The notes beneath the pieces were generated by a model. It was not told the DNA's origin. It did not search any database and worked only from the letters and a program-made list of their open reading frames with translations. From Hirudinaria manillensis (taxonomy: Eukaryota; Annelida; Clitellata; Hirudinida; Hirudinidae): DNA of 64,000 nt. This document shows, in pieces, positions 1 to 12,987 of this stretch. The position numbers were made by a program, and so were the translations under genes. The stretch is taken from positions 947,001 to 1,011,000 of the forward strand of contig CM067533.1 in NCBI GenBank assembly GCA_034509925.1, given 5' to 3'. Numbering within the stretch: position 1 is the first letter of the stretch; every line of letters begins with the position of its first letter.

Positions 1-3000
1 CAATACCCCAATTCTGGAAGATTTTGGAGACTTTACATAGAACATGAGGTTCAGAACTTTTCCATAATTTCATAACATTTCCATTTCATAATTTATTGAC
101 TTAACATCAAGACTATGTTATCCTTGCCGAGTGACTGTAATTAAATTGTAAATTGAATGTAAATGCGCGAATCGATGCTTCATTAAAAGAAATGTCAAAT
201 TTCTCTCGATGTTGTCGAGATGGGGAAAAAACCTCAGACTCCTCTACGTGTTGGCTTTGTTTTCTCTAGTGGAGAAAATAAAAAGTTTTTGAAAACGTGT
301 CATTTTTTGGCTATCATGGTCGCGTTGATTCGGAGATGCATACCCACTTCTCGTTGTCTTGCTACAATTCTTTATCGGGTGCATTTTGAAAGGCGAGACT
401 TCTTGATATGAGATCTCGCTCACTGCGGCTTTGAGCTCGACCATTTCTGAGTCTTTATCGTCTTTTTCGTCAGAGGGATGATAAGATGCACGTTTTAATC
501 GCTTTTGTTTTTTGCAATGGACTTGACCAGTCTTTGTCGTGATTTAGATTTTATTTGCTACTTTTGCTTGATAACTTTCTCGAACACTTTGTATCAGGCT
601 AGGAACCGTTGCACTGAGTTTAGATTGGCAAGAATTCTTAACGTCTTCGTCTTGGATATAATGATTCGGATTTTGATGTGCTGAGATAAACTGACGACCG
701 TACCATGAGTACAGTATTTCCTTGTTAAATAGCTTGTGAAATTTGGTACCACGACAGTTTGGTAGTGCATTGGAAAGGGAATAAGTTGGCTCGTCTTATA
801 TTGCAAAATTCTTTTTGATCATGCTGACTTTTTTAAATTTTAATTCTAAGTTGACATAATTTAGAGAAACTTGACCTTGCAATTCTGAAGTTATGTTTTC
901 GGCACGTCCAGCCTTCGGGCGGGTTGTTTGAGTATGCAGTGCTTAATGCTCCTATGAGATTGATGCTGGGCCGTGGCATGTGTCGAGAATAATTTTGATT
1001 CAGAGCGCTGGACGGATGTCAAGAATAATTTTGATTCGAGGCGCTGGACACGTGTCAAGAATAATTTTGATTCAAAGCACTGGGCGGTTAAGTACATCCA
1101 AGTGATAAAGTTACGATAACTTCTGAGTTTGGAATACCAATTTGAGATATGATGGGCCATTGTAGAACCTTTTCTGTTATTATTTATGATTATATTCATT
1201 GTCCCTTTTTCTGTTCATGGGATGGGGACCATTGGCTTCTAGTTATTATTTTATAATTTAATGAAAATTTTGATAATAGTTATCATATGCAATGGTGAGC
1301 AACAGAAAAAAAGTTATGCTTAAAGATTATTTTTTCTTGTGTGGAGCTGAAATTTTAATGAATGCCATTTTAGGGCTAAGGTTTTGTTAAGGATGAAACG
1401 TTTCTAGCCAAATAACTTTTTATAACTGAATCGAAATAACAATTTAGACCTGGCATTATCCAATTTTTAATTAATTTATTCAACCTATTAAAAGAGTCGT
1501 ACCCTTTGCTGTCCACGTCGTTGTTGTTGTGTATTAAAAATTTATTAAAATTGAAAGCTTGTGATTTTCAAATCAACTTCATATGTTCTTTTCTTTCCAA
1601 ACAGATGAAGGCAAAATGTTATGACAAAGTAGAGAAAGTAAGTTGCGTGTTTGTTTCGCTTGTTTTTTGTAAAACGATGTCACGTGCATGATATTGATTA
1701 CATGAATATTGATTAATTGATATCATTTTCATGAATATTTATAAGTGCCTATTAATGGCCATGATTTGATATTTATATATGTTAATAGTTTTTGACTGGT
1801 GGTACTACAAATAACATTGAAAGTTAAAAATTAATACCGATGGGGCACCAATCCGATTTTAGGCTAATTTCCTATCAGCTATTTTTTGAAATATATTATT
1901 ATATTTATTATATATGTACAATGTAATAAATGGTTTTTCTCATGATTTTAGACTGGTTAATATTAAAATTGTTAAACCATGCAATTGTAGTTATTCCAAA
2001 GATGTTTACTAAAAGTGTTCCACATAGACATTTGGAAGCTGTACCTATCTTATATAAAGGAAACCAAAGTCAACCTACCTGTTTACAGGTACTATTATTA
2101 TTGTTATCATCATTAATAATAAATAAATAAATAATTATATTTGGTTGTAACTAGGTTTAACTAATCAAGGTTGTCATAATTTTAAATAAACTTTAATTTT
2201 AAAATTATTTATCTTTGAAGGGAAAAAATGGCACAGGCCTACGACTTTGCCCTCGACAAGATAGGCATGGATGTCAATTCATATTCTATTTGGGTCGAAT
2301 ATATTAGCTTCCTAAAATCTGTGTAAGCAATGAATTTCAATGGATGGGATGATAAGATCTTAATTTTTATGAGTTGGCCACCAATTTAGTTAATTTGTCA
2401 GTTAATAACTTTTTGGAAGTTGGAAATTCATTAGTAGTTATGATTGAATTCTCGGTTTTCGATCAGAGAGGCTGTCGGATCTTATGCTGAGAACCAGAAG
2501 ATATCTGCTGTTAGGAAGGTTTACCAGAAGGGCATATTAAATCCAATGGTCAACATTGATCTCTTCTGGAAGGACTACTGCAGTTTTGAGAATGTAAGTT
2601 TCCGTAGCCATGTTTGTTTGTAATTTATATTTCTTTTCATTTAAATAAAATTGTCCTTCTACACACATTTGGCATTTCTTAAACATCTTGCAGCAAATTA
2701 ATTGTTTGAAATATTCTTTCAATTTTCTAATTTTATTGATAACCATAAATGGCTCAAAATAAGAGTTGAGAAATGACTCCAAATCTAGGCAAAAATTTTG
2801 GGATTTGCAATCAGATAAGTCTAGTAAAGGCATAAATAAATTAATTAATTAAAGTAACTGAATTGCCTCCTCTCACAGAACATCAACCCACTAATAGCCA
2901 AGAAGATGCAGGAGGATAGGAGCAGGGACTATACCAATGCCAAGCGAGTGGCCAAAGAATTTGAGACAGTCACTAAGGGCATCAACAAGAACGCCCCCTC

Positions 3001-6000
3001 GGTTCCGCCCCGAAACACCCCCGAGGAGGCAAAGCAGGTGGAGCTGTGGAAGAAGTACATTCAGTGGGAGAAGTCCAATCCTCTGAGAACCGAGGACCAG
3101 ACCATCATTACCAAGAGAGGTGGGAACCTTTATTAATTATTACACAACTGTTATCAATATTATTATTATTATTACTGTTAATATTACTAGTTCTGATTAC
3201 TGATTATAACATAACAATACCACGACTACTACTACTACTAATAATAATAATAATAGTTAAGAGAGTGCTACTTGGAAATTGGTTAGAAATGATATCATTT
3301 CAAAACCTTGTATCCGCTACAATACTTTATTATTATTATTATTATTTTTATCGATCAAAATATTAATTTTAGGTCTAATTTTAGAGCAACAAACATTAGT
3401 TATTAACAGATAACTGTTGATAGACTTTAATCTGCAATTGGTCAGCACTAATTACTCTAAACTAGTAGTATTATTATTCTCATTCTTATTCTTTTTCTTC
3501 CTCTTATTATTATTATTATCATCATTATCATCACATTATTACTCTATTGATATTCCAGTAATGTTCGCCTACGAGCAATGCTTCCTGTGTCTCGGTCTCC
3601 ATCCAGACGTCTGGATCGAAGCGGCCTCTTTCCTGGAGGACTCCAGTAAGATGCTCAACGAGAGGGGAGCCAATGCCGCAGGGAAAATGTTTTCCGAAGA
3701 AGCGAGCAACATCTACGAACGAGCTCTCTCAATGGGCCTCAAGAACTGCCTGCTCATCTACTTTGCCTATGCCGACTTGGAAGAGGTCGGTTCGATTGAC
3801 ATCCGATTGACTTTAATTACTTTGGCAGTGATGTCTGATTCAATTGATGTTTAGACATCAGATGTTACACGGCTAATTAGCTGAGCTTTGAACTAAAAGT
3901 CACCCTTAACTACCAATAAACAATCAATCCATCAGAGTCGAATGAAATATGAAAAGGTCCACTCGATCTACAAGAGAGCATTGGAGCTGAAAGAAGTGGA
4001 GACAACATTGGTCTACATCCAGTACATGAGGTTTGCCAGGAGGGCGGAGGGCATCAAGTCCTCCAGGGCCATATTCAAGCAGGCCAGGGAAGATCTGCGG
4101 ACCAAGTACCATGTCTACGTGACGGCCGCACGCATGGAACACTACAACAACAAGGACAACGGCGTCGCTCTGAGGATCTTCGAGCTGGCCTTCAAGAAGT
4201 ACGGAGGGCAGCACGACTTCGCGAAGGAGTTTCTCGATTATTCAATGAATGTCAATGGTCGGTCTTTAGCAGATTCGCGTTAATAATATTATTGAATAAA
4301 TAATAATAATAAATAATAATAGTATTAAATTAAAAAGCATTTGTTAAGTCACATTTAATCATTTTAAATATGGTAAAACCTGTGAATTTGGGCACCCAAG
4401 AATAGTAGGATGAAACCTGACTTAAGGGCCATTTTTCTCTATGAATCAATTTTAACATTTGACACCTGATAAAAGGAACAACCTCCTTATAGGGACACCA
4501 TTTTCATGCAAAATGTAGCTGTCCCTATAGGCAGATTTCAGTGTACATGAATAACATTTATAATTATTGGTTAAGTGATAAAATTAACTAAAATAATAAT
4601 TAAAACTTTCATTTGCAATAATATTTACAAACTGTTGAGGGGCAATCGTCACACTCTTTAAGAAATTGCAACATGCATTCATCATCATTTTTTTTTAAAG
4701 TCTCACCAACTTCAACAACAGAATATTTGGTTTGTTTACATTACTAATAGTTAACTAATTATTATTTAATTCCTTAACAGACGACAATAACACGAGGGTC
4801 CTTTACGAACGCATCCTGACCTCTGGTGTTGAACCGCAAGAAATGTCGCTGTGAGTGTTTGTCGATGTATATTGTTTCCAACTGCACGGTCGCTGGTTCC
4901 ATAATCAAATATTGTTTGTAAAAATATAAAATTAATATAATTGTAAAATCAAAATATAAAAATAAGAGATAATAGTTAGTAAATAATTAATTAATTGGTC
5001 CATTTTTAATATTAATAATATTATGTTATTATTATAATAAATAGCTATTTATTATATTTTTGTTGGTATTATAATAAATAGCTATTTATTATATTTTTGT
5101 TGGTATTATAATAAATAGATAATAGTAACTCTTATTGGTATTACAATATGAGATAACAGTAGTTTTGATTGGCATCGAGAGGGCCGTAATTTTTAATAAA
5201 TTAACTAATAAATAAACAAAACACAATATTTTCAACATCTCCTGCTTATGCAGTAATTTTTAATAAATTAACTAATAAATAAATAAACAAAATATTTTCA
5301 CATTACTTAAATAAACACAATATTTTCAACATCTCCTGCTTATGCATTTCCAGCGACATTTGGAACAAGTTCGTGGAATTTGAGGCAAACGTTGGCAGCC
5401 TATCGAGCATCTTCAACTCTGAGAAGAGGAGACTGCAAGCCTTTGGGAAGGTGGGCGGATGTTGTTGTTGCTGCCGTTGTTGTTGTTGCTGTTGTGGATG
5501 TTGTTGTTTACTCTGCCAGTCGATTAACTGAATTTCCTTTGACGATGTTTGTCAATGTCAGAGATATTTGTATTTCGGAAGCTTAAGAGGTTTTACTCTG
5601 TGGTTGTTTAGGGTTAGTGCTGAGGTTGGGGTTAGGGTAAGGGTTTGAATTAGGGTTAGTGTTAGTCTACATTCACTTAGAGATGATTCATTCAGAGATT
5701 TATAATTAATTTCAAATCAATGTTTAATCTGACTGTTAATTTTTATTTCCAATATTATGAGTGACATTTTTTAATTATTAAATTTTTATTTTATTTCAAA
5801 GAAATAATATTATTACTTATATTTATTACTTATTATTATTAATTTTATTATTATATTATATACTTATTACTTATAATTATGCAAAGCCAGTCCATTGGTT
5901 GGCTGTAGTCAGTGACACTACCAAGCTAGCCAAATACATCTTGAGAACTCATCTCATATTTGCATCTCATGAATACATTAAACCCTTGCTAAAGCATTAA

Positions 6001-7260
6001 GGGAATTCAATTTGAATAAATTTTCAATCAAATTCAACCGACCAATAGGAGTTCGAAGGGAAGGAGACTTCGCTGGTGATTGACAGGTACAAGTTCCTCG
6101 ACCTTCTGCCATGCAACGCCACGGAACTCAAGGCGATGGGCCTCAAGGTTTTGATGGATGAATTTTATTTATTTATTTATTTTATTTTATTAATTTATCA
6201 AAATTAAATTACTATCAAATATTAGATTCAATGATAGTTAATGAGCATGCTTCATTATTGTTGATATTATTTATTAATTATTTTTTCAAAATTGAATTCA
6301 AATTTAGAAGTTATTTCCTTATCATTTTGTTGTTATTGTGTCAAATTGTGTCAAACACTTTTTGGCCACTTTATAATATATATGTCATTTATACTGAGGA
6401 ATGAGAGTTAATTACTTGATTAATTAATTAATGTGAAATTCAATCAATCAAATCAATGCAGGAGCCCACGAAGGTCATGCCCTACCCTATCAGCACCTCC
6501 TTCACGGAGAACGGCCCAGAACCTTTCACCAACAGTGACCCAGACGACACGACCCGAACCCAAAAGGGCAAGGTCTACAGCCCCGACCTCTGTCAGATGA
6601 TGCCCTTCAAGCCAAAGATGAACGACACCGGCTGCTCCATCCCTGGTGGCGTGTTCGCCCAACCGTCTTGCATAACCGATCTCATCAAGTACCTGCCGCC
6701 GCCGTCGTGCTTCAGCGGACCATTTGTCAGGGTTGAACCTTTCATGGAATACCTCCTGACCATCCTGGTGCCTGAAGGTGGGGAAGGGGTGTGTGGATAT
6801 TTGAGAGTGAGGGGGTGGGTGAGTGAGTGAGTGAGTGAGTGAATGGGTGGATGTATGAGAGTGAATGAGGTAATCAGGAACCAGAATAAATCATCATTTA
6901 TGTATTTATGTATGTCGTTCATTATTATACAAAGCAACTCTCTTCTGCTGTAGCCATACTTGAAAAGCTTTGGATTTCTAAAGATAATCTGGGTTAATAA
7001 TGATTATTGATTATTATAACATTTATTTTCTGAAGCATTTTAAAGTATTACGATCATCCTTAATTCAACCCAATCCTGCAGACTGCTCTCAGTTGGAGTC
7101 AGAGGTTGATCTGTCAAGGGTCGACCCAGGTACCCTGCACAGCATCTCCCTGGGCAACCTGAAACGCAAGAGGACAGACAGCTTGGATGAGGATGACTCA
7201 TGTCCCATCTCGCACAACAATCCATACATGGCCAGGCAGCAGAAGAGGAACAAGTTCTGA
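1..7260 (+). CDS. CSTF3: CSTF3, cleavage stimulation factor subunit 3 (CstF-77), 5'-truncated
   Basis: Scaffold subunit of the nuclear CstF complex, which binds the GU-rich element downstream of poly(A) sites; the HAT repeats dimerise and hold CstF-50 and CstF-64. Exons read from the sequence: 1-48, 1605-1637, 1991-2088, 2221-2322, 2467-2593, 2879-3119, 3559-3785, 3936-4257, 4781-4850, 5354-5450, 6049-6147, 6462-6777, 7082-7260. They total 1959 nt with matching phases at every junction and end in TGA, giving 652 residues. Diagnostic segments include [11 protein letters not shown] (bases 16-48), [82 protein letters not shown] and the C-terminal ARQQKR. The N-terminal exons lie upstream of the window. 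Most donors are good GTAAGT/GTGAGT types; those at 49 (GTTCAG) and 6148 (GTTTTG) are weak. The linker before the C-terminal tail is shorter than in vertebrate CSTF3. Confidence 0.96.
49..1604 (+). other. CSTF3 intron, no gene seen
   Basis: This 1.56-kb intron separates the exon ending IEHE from the 33-bp exon coding [11 protein letters not shown]. The donor is GTTCAG at 49; the acceptor is TTTCCAAACAG ending at 1604. I see no other exon in it. It carries a three-copy 36-bp tandem repeat (979-1086). Confidence 0.75.
979..1086. repeat. 36-bp tandem repeat, 3 copies
   Basis: The core AGAATAATTTTGATTC recurs at 985, 1021 and 1057, i.e. every 36 bases, followed by a GCGCTGGACG-like segment. On the minus strand the unit reads ESKLF.T.VQR in an open frame, but a 36-base period simply keeps a frame open. 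It lies inside a CSTF3 intron. Confidence 0.85.
5031..5118. repeat. 37-bp tandem repeat, about 2.4 copies
   Basis: ATAGCTATTT recurs at 5041 and 5078, with a third truncated unit at 5115. The unit contains a near-palindrome, AATAAATAGCTATTTATT. It lies in the CSTF3 intron between 4850 and 5354. Confidence 0.8.
5185..5348. repeat. Direct duplication just upstream of a CSTF3 splice acceptor
   Basis: The segment starting TAATTTTTAATAAATTAAC and ending ATCTCCTGCTTATGCA occurs twice in tandem. The second copy runs into the true acceptor (TTTCCAG ending at 5353). The first copy ends TTATGCAG, an AG dinucleotide that could act as a decoy acceptor. Confidence 0.75.
5607..5665 (+). repeat. Interstitial telomere-like TTAGGG motifs
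   Basis: A run of degenerate TTAGGG units (TTTAGGGTTAG, GGGTTAGGGTAAGGG, ATTAGGGTTAG) lies in the CSTF3 intron between 5451 and 6048. TTAGGG is the usual animal telomere repeat. Short interstitial copies usually arise by repair or slippage. Confidence 0.7.
6820..6843. repeat. (GTGA)n microsatellite
   Basis: A run of GTGA units lies just inside the last CSTF3 intron, about 40 bases after the donor at 6778. Confidence 0.85.
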
Positions 7261-7313
7261 CACCAGATGTCAGATGTGGTGTTCCAATTTTACATATTTA
7301 GTAATTAGCCATT

Positions 7314-7344
<31 letters not shown>

Positions 7345-9981
7345 GTTGTTAATTTCTAACATTGTTAGAAAATGGTCTTTGTTTTATTTATTAATTATTA
7401 TTATTATAATTATTATTTATTTTTGCTATTATTATTTTTTGTACAAAAAAGGATTGCAATTCTGACTGATACCCATGGATTGTGTTTTCTTTTTGGACCG
7501 AAAGAAGTTATAAAAACTGAACGACCATAATTTAGAATTATTCGCAGTTGGCAACAAAAATTTTTGAATTAAAATTTTTAAATCTTATAATTGGTCATTT
7601 TAATAGCTTTTTTTCTCGTTTGGAATTAAATTAAAAGGAATTGTTTTAAAATTAATTAAACTTTTGCTGTTGTTGTTGTTGATGCTTATTGGTCAGAAAT
7701 ATTTCATAATTATGAGACTTGAGGTATATAACTTACTAGTTCTTCCGAGGAGTCTTATTCCTTTTTCATGGACTTTCAGAAGGATATTGATAAAATAGTA
7801 TTCAAAATTTGAAAGCGATAACAGAAAACATTGATATTATGGACGTATAGGTTGTCGCAAATGATAACAATGGAAATGACAACAATGGCGTCGTTCCGAC
7901 ACCATTTGCAAGACGTAGGTAAATAAATATCGTGCTACATGAATTAATAAGCGACGGTAAAACTGATAAAAGTTTGCAAAAGTCGTCGTCATCGTCGCCT
8001 TCATCTTCAGGGTTTAGCACCAACAACATTAATAATCTCATCGCGACTAATGATAGGTACCTGCATGCTCTCACTTGTCTACTTTCTCCCGCTCACCGAA
8101 ACGCACACACTATCTCTCTAATCCATTTTCATTCTGTTTGGAAACGAAACCAAAAAACCCCTTACCTGACTCGAAAGTCGCTCAAAAACGGCGTGGGCAG
8201 GAAGCTCAGACCATTCTATTTCATATTCAGACGGCGATCGTAGTCGTCGGAAGTCCTGGAGTCTGGGGAGCGGGAAACGCTTTTCATCCAGATGCAATAA
8301 TCCACCAGGAGTGGCCGGATGCGCGGAGATTGACCGATGGTGCGTCGGCCATTAGCACGAGTGCCCGGCATTTTTCCGTTTTTGATTAACAATTGGCATT
8401 GCTATTCGGCTGATGGCGCTTCGAGGACTCGTTCGGAAGCGATAGAGAGATGATGATGATGATGGTGGTGGTGGTGATGACGACGGCGACTATTACAGAG
8501 ATGGTAATGGTCATCCTTTTGACTGTGGCGATCTTTATGTATTTGGCTATAGTGACAGCTTCCAATCCAAACCTCGAATAAATTTAAGATCTAAGTAAAA
8601 TTCGACAACCAATTAATTTTCAGATTTAAGTCGAATGGATAACTAGCTGGATGGAGCTGGTACAAATAGATCGCCAAATGGCCGTCAAATGAAGGGATGG
8701 TTTGATGGAATAATGAATGAGGAACCGAAGAGTCGCAGATTAAGAATTCTGCCCGACATCTGATCTGATTTTGATTAATCTCTGAAAAGTTATGTCAAAT
8801 GTTGAGAGAAATTTTTTAAAGACATATTAATGCTTCATAAAAATCAACACTTACAGATAACAAACATTATAAATTGTTGATAATGATGTATTTGTAGTTT
8901 AATAAGTAAAAATGCCAGCTTAGCAATGATAAATTTGGCAAATAGGCAATAATAATACATTGGATCATTATATTTACCCCGAACTGCCATTATTACAATC
9001 CAGAATTTTAGATTTGCAGCCGTCCTATATTTTGCTATAATTTAATATCATAACTTTTTAACGACAAATGTAGAAATTGAACCGGGAGACATTTAACCTG
9101 AAAAGTCGCGAACGCAATGATATCCCGCTTAGGAGTTGCTTAATGGAACATGTGAGCCAGGGGAAATTGGACCTAATGAGTGTTGATTGACTGATCGTCC
9201 ACAATAAAGAAATAAGCCGTGTTGAGACTGAATCCTTTGGAAATTAAATATTAAATAACTTTGAAAAGTCATCCACTATTTCGAGATTAGCTGCTACTTT
9301 TGAGTAGACTTTATTCACCGGATTTTGTATTTTGAAATGCTTTTTATATTTTGTAATTTTTTGTTAAAACAAACGAGGCTTGCCTTTCGTTGTTTTTGTT
9401 GTTAACTTTTCTGTCTTCGATGCTATGGAACTGAGTTTGTCCATTCTGTAAACTGCTTGGACATGTTAGATAATAACTTCTTTATAAAGGTCTGAGACTT
9501 GAAGACGTAGGTTTCAGTTAAGGTTATACATGTCGTATATGTTTCCGATTTCTAACTTTGTATCTACGTTCCATTACTTTATTGCAGACAAACATGACAC
9601 TTCACAATAAGTGATTATTGTCTAGCCTTTAAAGAAATTTCTGGATGATTTCTCTGCGGTAGTTCAATCAAATTTTCAATATTGCATCTTTGATCATAGG
9701 TATATTGGTAAGTAATGATGGACAAAAGTTAGGACTTTCCAAGTTTTCCAAGTTTATGATAAACTAAAAGGTTAGTCGTTTTTTTCTGTGTCTGACACGT
9801 TTTGTGTATCAGTATTAAGCTCATTAAGAACTCCATGACCAATTCAATTTTGGAATGGTCTTGTTTAAGCAATTTGATTTCATTAGATCGCAAAACGAAC
9901 ACCTAAAGTAATTTATTACAATATCTCGAAAGTTTGCAATTCATTTTAACGAGTAGCATCTTTTTAAAAGCAAAACATCCG
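7261..9981. other. Intergenic: CSTF3 3' flank to homeobox gene 3' end
   Basis: CSTF3 (+) and the homeobox gene (-) converge here. An ATT microsatellite lies at 7311-7340 and another ATT-rich block at 7390-7440. Several short open frames between 7800 and 8390 have a serine-rich or aspartate-rich look from GTC/ATC-type simple sequence. I could not chain them into exons of a recognisable gene. GATGAT/GGTGGT simple sequence lies at 8450-8490. From about 8500 to 9980 I see nothing gene-like. Confidence 0.6.
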
Positions 9982-11036
9982 TCACAACAGCGGATACCCA
10001 ACGTAAAAGCTTCTCCAAGGATAGTGGCTAGAAAGAGGTTGAGAGTTTCTATCGAATTGTTCAAACGACGAACGATCAAAGGGAATTAATTGACGAGCAA
10101 TGAATTCATTTCTGAGCATTTGTGCCTGCTGGTCCTTCTCAGAGATTTCAGGAGATGTTTTGAAATGGGCTAAGCAGAATGGCGATAGTCCATTGAAACA
10201 AATGTCGTTTCGGAATGCGTTGCAGCACACTTGGCACATCTTTTGCTGTTCTGGAGTCACAATGGGATCAAAAAGTGACCGCAGTGGATTGAACTGACTG
10301 AAACTGCTGTTGAAACGACTTGTCAGGTACAGAGAAGACAGATGTACTGGAATAAGCGGATTTGGAGCAGACAAGCAGAGGTTGAATTCTCTCTTTTCGT
10401 CTAGTGGATTCTTCTGAAGAGGAAGAAATGGATTCCATTGGCTACCGCCTTTAGATTCAGAGCTCAATGGGGCAGGAGAACTGCACTCAGTGACCTGTTG
10501 AAGAGGAAGAACTTTGGAGTCCATTGTCGCGTTGTTTGGTGAGTTGAAAGTTGTCTTGATAGCCATGCTGTCATCGCTAGATTGTGGCATTGCTTGCTTT
10601 TTGAGTTTGTAGCGATGATTTTGAAACCATATCTTTACCTGCAGATATGATAGTATAAAGTAACTCTATTTTCTATTGATTAAGCCAAAAACTAATGAGT
10701 ATGACAAAATATATTTGAATTATCACATCTTTATCCGAGGTCACGAGTAGAATAGATAATATAAAGTAACATTCTCTACTACTTAAGCGAACAATTAATA
10801 AAGAAGTACGACTATACAGATATGAATTAAATTTCTTCAAATCCTTATCTTACCTTAAATCTAAGGCTTAGAACATACCTTACCTGACTTGGCCTGAGGC
10901 CAATAAAGGAAGCCAATTGTTCTCTTTCGGCGGAGGATAAGTAGTTCTGTCTTTGGAACCGTCCTTCCAGTTCTCTGGTCTGAACTTTGGAAAAGAGAAC
11001 TCTCCTTTTCTTTTTCTTGATGTTCAGAGATTCCAT
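9982..11036 (-). CDS. NK2-class homeobox transcription factor (5' part uncertain)
   Basis: Sequence-specific nuclear DNA-binding protein. Minus-strand exons: 10884-11036 and 9982-10638, giving 269 residues from the first ATG seen. The homeodomain spans residues 8-67: KRRVLFSKVQTRELEGRF, then exon 2 beginning VKIWFQNHRYKLKK. Trp48, Phe49, Asn51 and Tyr54 are present; Tyr54 is the NK2-class hallmark. The donor CAG/GTAAGG follows PSQ and the acceptor CTGCAG precedes VKIW, so the intron falls exactly between homeodomain positions 44 and 45. The 202-residue tail is Ser/Pro-rich with a Cys cluster (MCQVCCNAF). I see no TN domain. The frame stays open upstream to a TAA near 11116, so an upstream exon with the true start is likely. 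The nearest named families are NK2.1/NK2.2. Confidence 0.93.
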
Positions 11037-12987
11037 TTTGGTTTGTCTGAGGTGATGATGATTCAAACTTCCGCTAAAGTTTAATGAATAAGGGTCTTTG
11101 CGTGTTTTCCAAGTTTATGATAAATACAGATAAAGACGATTATTTGAAATTCAAATTGTTAATCATTGCTGATTTACTTGATCTTTGAACTTTGACTTTT
11201 ATAGGCTTACGAAATGTGGATGCTTACAATTCTATTTATACATTTGCACAGAATTTAAATAGATGTCAAATACTTGAATAATGCATTTAATATCGACAAA
11301 TTTAACATTTAGAGCTACCTTTAGTGTAACTATTATTTTAGTGAATATTGCAATAATACAATAAATATTATTATAAATAAATAGTAATATTTTACTATGA
11401 GAACAAGAGAAAGAAATGGTCTAACTATTCCAACAAGGCGCGTCTTTAAATACCGAGTATCCCGTGGTGCGCGCAAAGTTAAGCATCATCTCCTTAAACA
11501 AAGTCTTAACCAGAGAAAATTTTGAACAAAGAACTTTTTAACGTTTAATGAATAAATAAATAAATTAATTACAAATTATGTTTAATTTAAAATAAATCTT
11601 TTTCATCGCTCTTTGTAACCTTAATACAAGGTGGTCATCATCACCACGAATGTTAGGTTGAAAATATTTCAAGATGTCACTTTTCAGTATTTTTTCAAAA
11701 ATTGAACAATTATCATTTATAAAATGTAAAAAAAACTTTTTGCAGTTAATATAGAAATAACTTTTATTATAACAAAAAAATTTAGAAATCGTTCTCTGGA
11801 TGGCTGTAGCAGACACGGATTGCGAGAAATTATCCGTTTCTTCACCAGATGGTACACGCCATCTAGCTCCCATTTCTCATTTTCAGTTTCAAGTACAAAC
11901 AATCCAAACAGTTTTCAAAATGATGAGGAAGATTGGATGAGGTCTGCAACATCGATGGCCAAGTTTGATGATCCCTCGAGATGATTATGATCACGGCCTC
12001 ATTGGTTTAACGTACATAAGTAAAACTAATTTCATCATAGAGATAATAAATATCATAGCAAGATTAAGTTAAGACATTTCTTAATTATTTTTTTTATTAT
12101 GTAAATTGGACCAGTTGAATGTTATGCTAAATATCATTAGTTTGGTTTAATAACTGGTTCAGTATCGTTATTTATAAAAATTAATAATTTTAACAAAAAT
12201 TTTGAAATAATTAAATTAAATCAATTTATTAAGCTGACCATTTTCAGTTTAACAAAGATTCCGCTTAGCGAGTTATAAATCTTACTTTATCTGATTTATT
12301 TGCTTCAATTTGTTAAATAATAGTTAGTAAATCTTTAATGAATTTTGGAAGGTTTTATGAAATTAATGGTCTTCTGAAATAAGTAATGTTTACTTGATAA
12401 TTAATGTCTCTAATGTTTAATCAGTTCATCGATATCCTTCCAAGCCGATGGTCTCAAAACGTACCACGTTAAATCTTACCTGTATTATCTCTAACTACAA
12501 CAGCAGTGTGGACTGGAAATTTCAAAGTTACCATTGGTATTAGCGATCTTGGGGCAGGTTTTCAATGTACCAATTCAACGAATCAATTTTTGAGTTTTGA
12601 ATTTAAATTCAATTTCTTAAAAATTAAAAAATTAAGCAATTAATTAATTAATTAAACAGTTTCATCTGCCTTGAGTTAGAATACTTCAAGCAACCTGACA
12701 TTCTACCTTCTGATTGCCCTGTTAAGGTAGCTGCAATCAGAAACTAGGTATGGTTGAAGATATTATTGGAAGATTAGAGACAAGTCGATCATTTCAAATA
12801 ATTTATGAAGTTAACAACTTGGTTAACAAACCTACTACTGTAGTTAAAATAAGACACGAGTTTAACTTGCCAAAAAAGAGGATGATTTCTTTAACAGAGA
12901 TTGAACCTCCTTTGGTGAATCCCATATGGATATTGGTAATTGGAGATTTGTACTGCATATGATTACAGGCTTGCACTCAAAGGTTTA
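11037..12987. other. Intergenic, no supported gene
   Basis: Upstream of the homeobox gene. Only short, unsupported open frames occur, for example 12750-12962 (+). A stretch near 11450-11520 faintly resembles the internal part of 5S rRNA but is too divergent to call. Upstream exons or regulatory DNA of the homeobox gene could be here; I cannot point to them. Confidence 0.5.

Noticed and set aside
891-1199. Minus-strand frame with repeated ESKLF..VQR
   Set aside because: Created by a 36-bp tandem repeat in a CSTF3 intron; no start context or homology.
7802-8389. Overlapping open frames with Ser-, Asp- and Arg-rich segments
   Set aside because: Driven by GTC/ATC simple sequence; no splice chain and no recognisable domain on either strand.
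11440-11520. 5S rRNA-like stretch (AAAGTTAAGCATC)
   Set aside because: Only the internal promoter-like part resembles 5S rRNA; the rest does not fit the secondary structure. Too weak to call.
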